In this document: piece after piece, positions 34,895 through 37,568 of the stretch | How positions within the stretch are numbered: position 1 is the stretch's first letter | Layout of the letters: every line of letters starts with the position of its first letter | Source of the DNA: Schlesneria paludicola DSM 18645 | GTDB lineage: Bacteria > Planctomycetota > Planctomycetia > Planctomycetales > Planctomycetaceae | Direction of reading: 5' to 3' | Assembly: GCA_945869955.1 (NCBI GenBank) | Contig: CAMBQP010000033.1 | Location: 1-37,568 of the forward strand | DNA: 37,568 bases | Made by a program: the position numbers and the translations under genes | Notes under the pieces: generated by a model | Told to the model about the DNA's origin: nothing | Database searches by the model: none | Seen by the model: only the letters and a program-made list of their open reading frames with translations

Positions 34895-36711
34895 TCGATC
34901 ACTCCAATAACGACGGGATTCAGGGAAGGGGGGTGGCCGAGGTCCAGTCCCCCGGAGTTTTGCAGCAAGACGTCGATCGCCTTGCGGCCGACGGGAGGGT
35001 CTTGTTGCCAGGAAATCAGCACCGTCCGGGTCGCCTGCTGCTGCACGACTTCTTCGAGATATTGCCGCTCTTGTCGCTGTTTGGCCAGCAGCACGGGATC
35101 GGACAAGACCAGTGGCGAAAGGCTTTGGTTGATGACCCACGCGTACGGCTCGATCCCGGCTCGTCGCAGGTCCGACTGTAATTGGGCCGCTTCATGGACG
35201 GGAGTCGCCTCCGGTAACGTGACAATCAACACTCGTGAAAACTGGCGATCGCGTAACCGGGGCAATAACCGGGCAACCGGTTCTGGCATCGCAGTCGTCT
35301 GCCGAGTCACCTCGCGGTGATAGGCGAGTGCGGAATCGAGCAGCAGAATTGTGTGTCCCGTGGGGGCCGTGTCCAGCACGACAAAACATTGTTCCCCCTC
35401 GGCAACCATTTGTGCAAAGGCGCGAAAAACGGCGATCTCTTCGGTACAGGGGGACCGCAGATCTTCTGCCAACAGCGATTTTCCCGCCTCGTCCAGGCCG
35501 CCACCGGCCGTGGACATGACTTCCGCTGAATACCGCAGGGTCTCTGCTCGGGGATCAATTCGCCCCACTTGCAGATTCGGTAACGCATTTTCTGCAATGG
35601 CTGCCGCAATGTGAGCCGCCGGGTCCGTGGTGGAAAGATGGACCCGGTATCCTCGCTCGGCCAATGCGATGGCGATGGCCGCCGCGACCGTGGTTTTTCC
35701 GACGCCCCCTTTTCCCATGGCCAGAATCACGCCGTGACCTGGCGCGGCGAGATCATCGATCAAACTCCCCAGCCCAGGCGGCAACGTCAAAGAAGCAAGA
35801 ATGTCATCCTGAGATGGCGTGGAAATTTCCCCGCCGCTGATCATCGCTCGTAAGGATGCCAGCCCGGAAACACCGCGAGCGGACAATCGGACTCGGGTTT
35901 GCGGTAACGAGAGCAACTCGGCAGGGATCGCGGCGAGTGCCTGCTCACCACGTTCTTGCATCGCAACGGCGATGGGATCTCTCGGTTCGGTGGCGATGAA
36001 TAATCCATTGACAATCAAATGCTGATTTCGCACGCCGAGGGCGGCGAGTTCCCCGCTGGTCCGGGCCGCTTCACGCAGCGCGGTCAACTCGGGCCGAGCC
36101 ACCAGGATGAGCGTCGTCAGGCTCGCGTCACTGAGCGATTGAACCGTATCCTGATAAAGCTGCTGTTGCGGTTGCAGACCTGCGAGCGGCCCGAGGCACG
36201 ATGTTCCCGTTGTGTTTTTCGCCATGAACGTCGACCAGGCGGATGGTAATGTCAGCAACCGCAAGGTGTGACCCGTGGGGGCGGTATCGAAGATCACATG
36301 GTCAAATTCGGCGGTTCTGGTCCGGTCCCCCAACAACCGGGAAAACTCATCAAACGCTGCAATCTCCACAGTACACGACCCGGAAAATTGTTCCTCCATA
36401 CTGGCAATCGCTGTCGCGGGAAGCAGGGTGCGGTACGGCCCCACCATTTTCTCGCGGTATTCGGCAGCCGATGCCTGCGGATCGAGATTCATCCCGGACA
36501 GACCCGGCACACCCGGAACCGCCGTGGGATGATGCCCCAGCGAGACCCCCAACACTTCATCGAGATTCGAGGCAGGGTCGGTAGAAACAAGCAGCACCCG
36601 CTTTCCGCGATCGGCGAGTGTCACCGCCGTGGCGCAAGCGAGTGAGGTCTTGCCGACGCCCCCTTTTCCGGTAAAAAACAGGATCCGCGTTGGCTGGGTG
36701 AAAAAATCCAT
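34891..36711 (-). CDS. arsA: Arsenite-stimulated efflux ATPase ArsA
   Basis: 606-aa two-domain ATPase that energises an ArsB-type arsenite pump. Each half has its own P-loop, GKGGVGKT at 15-22 and at 333-340, and a DTAPTGHT signature (142-149 and 447-454). The three metalloid-site cysteines of E. coli ArsA occupy exactly the same positions (113 in SGSCTVE, 172 in TGTSCLG, 422 in SPCTEE). The linker between halves is around 290-325. It is slightly longer than E. coli ArsA (583 aa). Start ATG at 36711; no strong Shine-Dalgarno. It lies 48 bp after arsD and overlaps arsC by four bases. Two-domain ArsA is the plasmid/enterobacterial-style arrangement; eukaryotic Get3 has one half. Confidence 0.97.
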   Translation of the reverse strand: MDFFTQPTRILFFTGKGGVGKTSLACATAVTLADRGKRVLLVSTDPASNLDEVLGVSLGHHPTAVPGVPGLSGMNLDPQASAAEYREKMVGPYRTLLPATAIASMEEQFSGSCTVEIAAFDEFSRLLGDRTRTAEFDHVIFDTAPTGHTLRLLTLPSAWSTFMAKNTTGTSCLGPLAGLQPQQQLYQDTVQSLSDASLTTLILVARPELTALREAARTSGELAALGVRNQHLIVNGLFIATEPRDPIAVAMQERGEQALAAIPAELLSLPQTRVRLSARGVSGLASLRAMISGGEISTPSQDDILASLTLPPGLGSLIDDLAAPGHGVILAMGKGGVGKTTVAAAIAIALAERGYRVHLSTTDPAAHIAAAIAENALPNLQVGRIDPRAETLRYSAEVMSTAGGGLDEAGKSLLAEDLRSPCTEEIAVFRAFAQMVAEGEQCFVVLDTAPTGHTILLLDSALAYHREVTRQTTAMPEPVARLLPRLRDRQFSRVLIVTLPEATPVHEAAQLQSDLRRAGIEPYAWVINQSLSPLVLSDPVLLAKQRQERQYLEEVVQQQATRTVLISWQQDPPVGRKAIDVLLQNSGGLDLGHPPSLNPVVIGVIE

Positions 36712-36759
36712 GAGCTATTGGAGTTCTGGTTTGAGGGGGGAAGGTTTCAAATTGGGTTA

Positions 36760-37131
36760 TCAGCAACAACCCGGCTGACTGCAACAACTCCCCGCGCCGG
36801 AAATCACCAGCAGTGGGTTGGTGAGGCTGCCGATTCCGGCCCAGGCCGCGAGCGACTGACGCGAGGGATAGACCCCCTGTGTCACCACGGTGCCATCTAC
36901 GACCACCACGGGCAAGCAATCGACTCCGTGAGCAATGAGCAACGGATTGACGACGCCACTGTCGACGAAGGCTTGGGCCTGTTGACCGAGGTTGAATCGA
37001 TCAATGGTCACTCCCTGAGTTCGCATCCATTCCAGATCGGAGGCGAATTGAGCCAGTACGGGGTCAACCGCCGGCCCACACACCCCTGTAGAACAGCACA
37101 TCGGTTTGTCATAAATCTGAATTGCCGTCAT
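36760..37131 (-). CDS. arsD: Arsenite metallochaperone ArsD
   Basis: 123-aa protein that captures As(III) or Sb(III) and passes it to ArsA. Cys12, Cys13 and Cys18 (PMCCSTGVCGP) are the three residues required for transfer in E. coli ArsD. Two vicinal Cys pairs at the C-terminus (116-117 and 122-123) match the extra pairs of the longer ArsD proteins, and Cys72 lies in VDCLPVVVVDG. The start is the ATG at 37131 with AGAGG five bases upstream; a frame start at 37167 would add twelve unrelated residues. It is the first gene of the arsD-arsA-arsC transcript. E. coli ArsD also represses its operon weakly, so autoregulation is possible. Confidence 0.95.
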   Translation of the reverse strand: MTAIQIYDKPMCCSTGVCGPAVDPVLAQFASDLEWMRTQGVTIDRFNLGQQAQAFVDSGVVNPLLIAHGVDCLPVVVVDGTVVTQGVYPSRQSLAAWAGIGSLTNPLLVISGAGSCCSQPGCC

Positions 37132-37167
37132 GGGAACCTCTTTAAATCTACGGTTTACGAGTTGCAT

Positions 37168-37185
37168 TCACGTGATCGTCCGTGA
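37168..37185. promoter_or_regulatory. Inverted repeat upstream of arsD (possible operator)
   Basis: TCACG (37168-37172) and CGTGA (37181-37185) form a 5-bp inverted repeat with an eight-base spacer, 37 bp upstream of the arsD ATG; CGTGAT also recurs directly ten bases apart. This would suit a dimeric repressor such as ArsR, but no ArsR gene is visible and the repeat is short. Confidence 0.25.
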
Positions 37186-37208
37186 TGAAGTCAGGGTCAG
37201 CACAGAAT

Positions 37209-37240
37209 TCGGCACTTTTCATGAGTCGGCACTTTTCATG
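37209..37240. repeat. 15-bp direct repeat with 17-bp period upstream of the ars operon
   Basis: TCGGCACTTTTCATG occurs at 37209-37223 and 37226-37240, two bases apart, about 80-110 bp upstream of arsD. It may be an operator array or another example of the local tandem duplications. Confidence 0.85.
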
Positions 37241-37568
37241 CCATCCGTTTCGTGTGATGAAAACGATCTCAACGCGCGACTTTCAGACGCGTGACTTTTA
37301 AGGGTGAGAAAAACAGCGGTTGCAGGAATTGGCAAGGAATCGATCAGATGGACGAATCTTTCCCAAACGGCTTTTCTCACGTGACTCCCCAAAGCGATTT
37401 CACTGTGCGACGACCGGACAGTCAAGGGACTGAAACTGCCGGCCGAAACTTCATCGACAATTCGTAATTCACTCATCATCCATGAATATTTGCCAGATAA
37501 CTTCCCCGCCACAGTCAATCCGATTCATTCCGCCGGTGATTTGAATCGGGAATTGGTGGCCCTGCTCG

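Larger units (their letters stand above)
37132..37568. other. Region upstream of the ars operon to the window end
   Basis: No convincing gene. A - strand frame at 37219-37518 starts at a TTG, has no ribosome site, crosses the direct repeat and looks like no known family. Besides the inverted repeat and the 15-bp direct repeat there is a widely spaced 9-bp inverted repeat, GTGAGAAAA (37305-37313) / TTTTCTCAC (37372-37380). An arsR or arsB/acr3 gene, if present, must lie beyond the window. Confidence 0.45.

Noticed and set aside
34348-35181. Long + strand frame (277 codons) antisense to arsC and arsA
   Set aside because: It lies across two firmly identified genes in the opposite direction, has an Arg/Pro-rich composition typical of antisense translation, and no family resemblance.
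37219-37518. 99-codon - strand frame at the window end
   Set aside because: It begins with TTG without a Shine-Dalgarno, includes the direct repeat, and I recognise no family. It could be real only if homologues are found.

Overview
The window looks like a chromosomal segment from a planctomycete (Planctomycetota, probably Planctomycetales). The main pointers are an adjacent DUF1549/DUF1553 protein and DUF1501 protein (28.2-32.1 kb), a family pair expanded almost exclusively in this phylum. Menaquinone synthesis by the futalosine route, frequent GTG/TTG starts and moderately high GC content fit. I see no rRNA, tRNA, CRISPR array, integrase, transposase or phage gene. The identification is an inference from gene families, not from a marker gene.

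Layout. 1-0.7 kb: the 3' end of a gene whose last domain resembles a degenerate response-regulator receiver. 0.8-8.0 kb (- strand): an envelope/exopolysaccharide cluster of an LptD-like outer-membrane barrel, a Wza-type export protein (OPX) and a Wzc-type polysaccharide co-polymerase/tyrosine kinase. A near-consensus sigma-70 promoter lies upstream of the barrel gene. 8.5-10.0 kb (-): a membrane-anchored KAP-like P-loop NTPase with its own intrinsic terminator. 10.5-12.6 kb: Mn-type superoxide dismutase (+) and seryl-tRNA synthetase (-), convergent on one long terminator hairpin. 12.8-16.7 kb (+): a sigma factor, a zinc-less membrane anti-sigma factor, a secreted protein of unknown function and a membrane-anchored GTPase, which probably form a stress or envelope operon. 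16.9-26.5 kb (-): housekeeping genes yidC, a metallophosphoesterase, rpoN, recR, dnaX, mqnC and mqnA. 26.7-28.0 kb (+): homoserine dehydrogenase. 28.2-33.9 kb (+): the DUF1549/DUF1553-DUF1501 pair and an atypical Nramp-like transporter closed by a strong hairpin. 33.9-34.2 kb (-): a possible small Cys/His/Met-rich protein. 34.5-37.1 kb (-): an arsenic-resistance operon arsD-arsA-arsC with all hallmark cysteines. 37.1-37.6 kb: its upstream region, with repeats but no recognisable gene.

How the genes fit together. The envelope cluster would make, regulate and export a surface polysaccharide. YidC inserts inner-membrane proteins, and the sigma/anti-sigma group may sense an envelope or cytoplasmic signal. 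MqnA and MqnC perform two steps of menaquinone synthesis. ArsD hands As(III) to the ArsA ATPase, which normally powers an ArsB/Acr3 pump not seen here, and ArsC reduces arsenate to arsenite. The Nramp-like transporter and the small Cys/His/Met-rich ORF beside the ars operon hint at a metal-handling neighbourhood, but that link is only inferred.

The most distinctive sequence-level theme is repeated short tandem duplication. Units of 15 or 18 bp lie in frame within disordered protein segments (DnaX, the DUF1549 protein, the Nramp tail), and units of 14, 17 or 18 bp lie between genes. I found no clear, wholly new multi-gene defence or mobile system. The best novelty candidates are the small Cys/His/Met-rich ORF, the Nramp-like protein lacking both metal-site motifs, the KAP-like NTPase and the sigma/anti-sigma/secreted/GTPase cluster.
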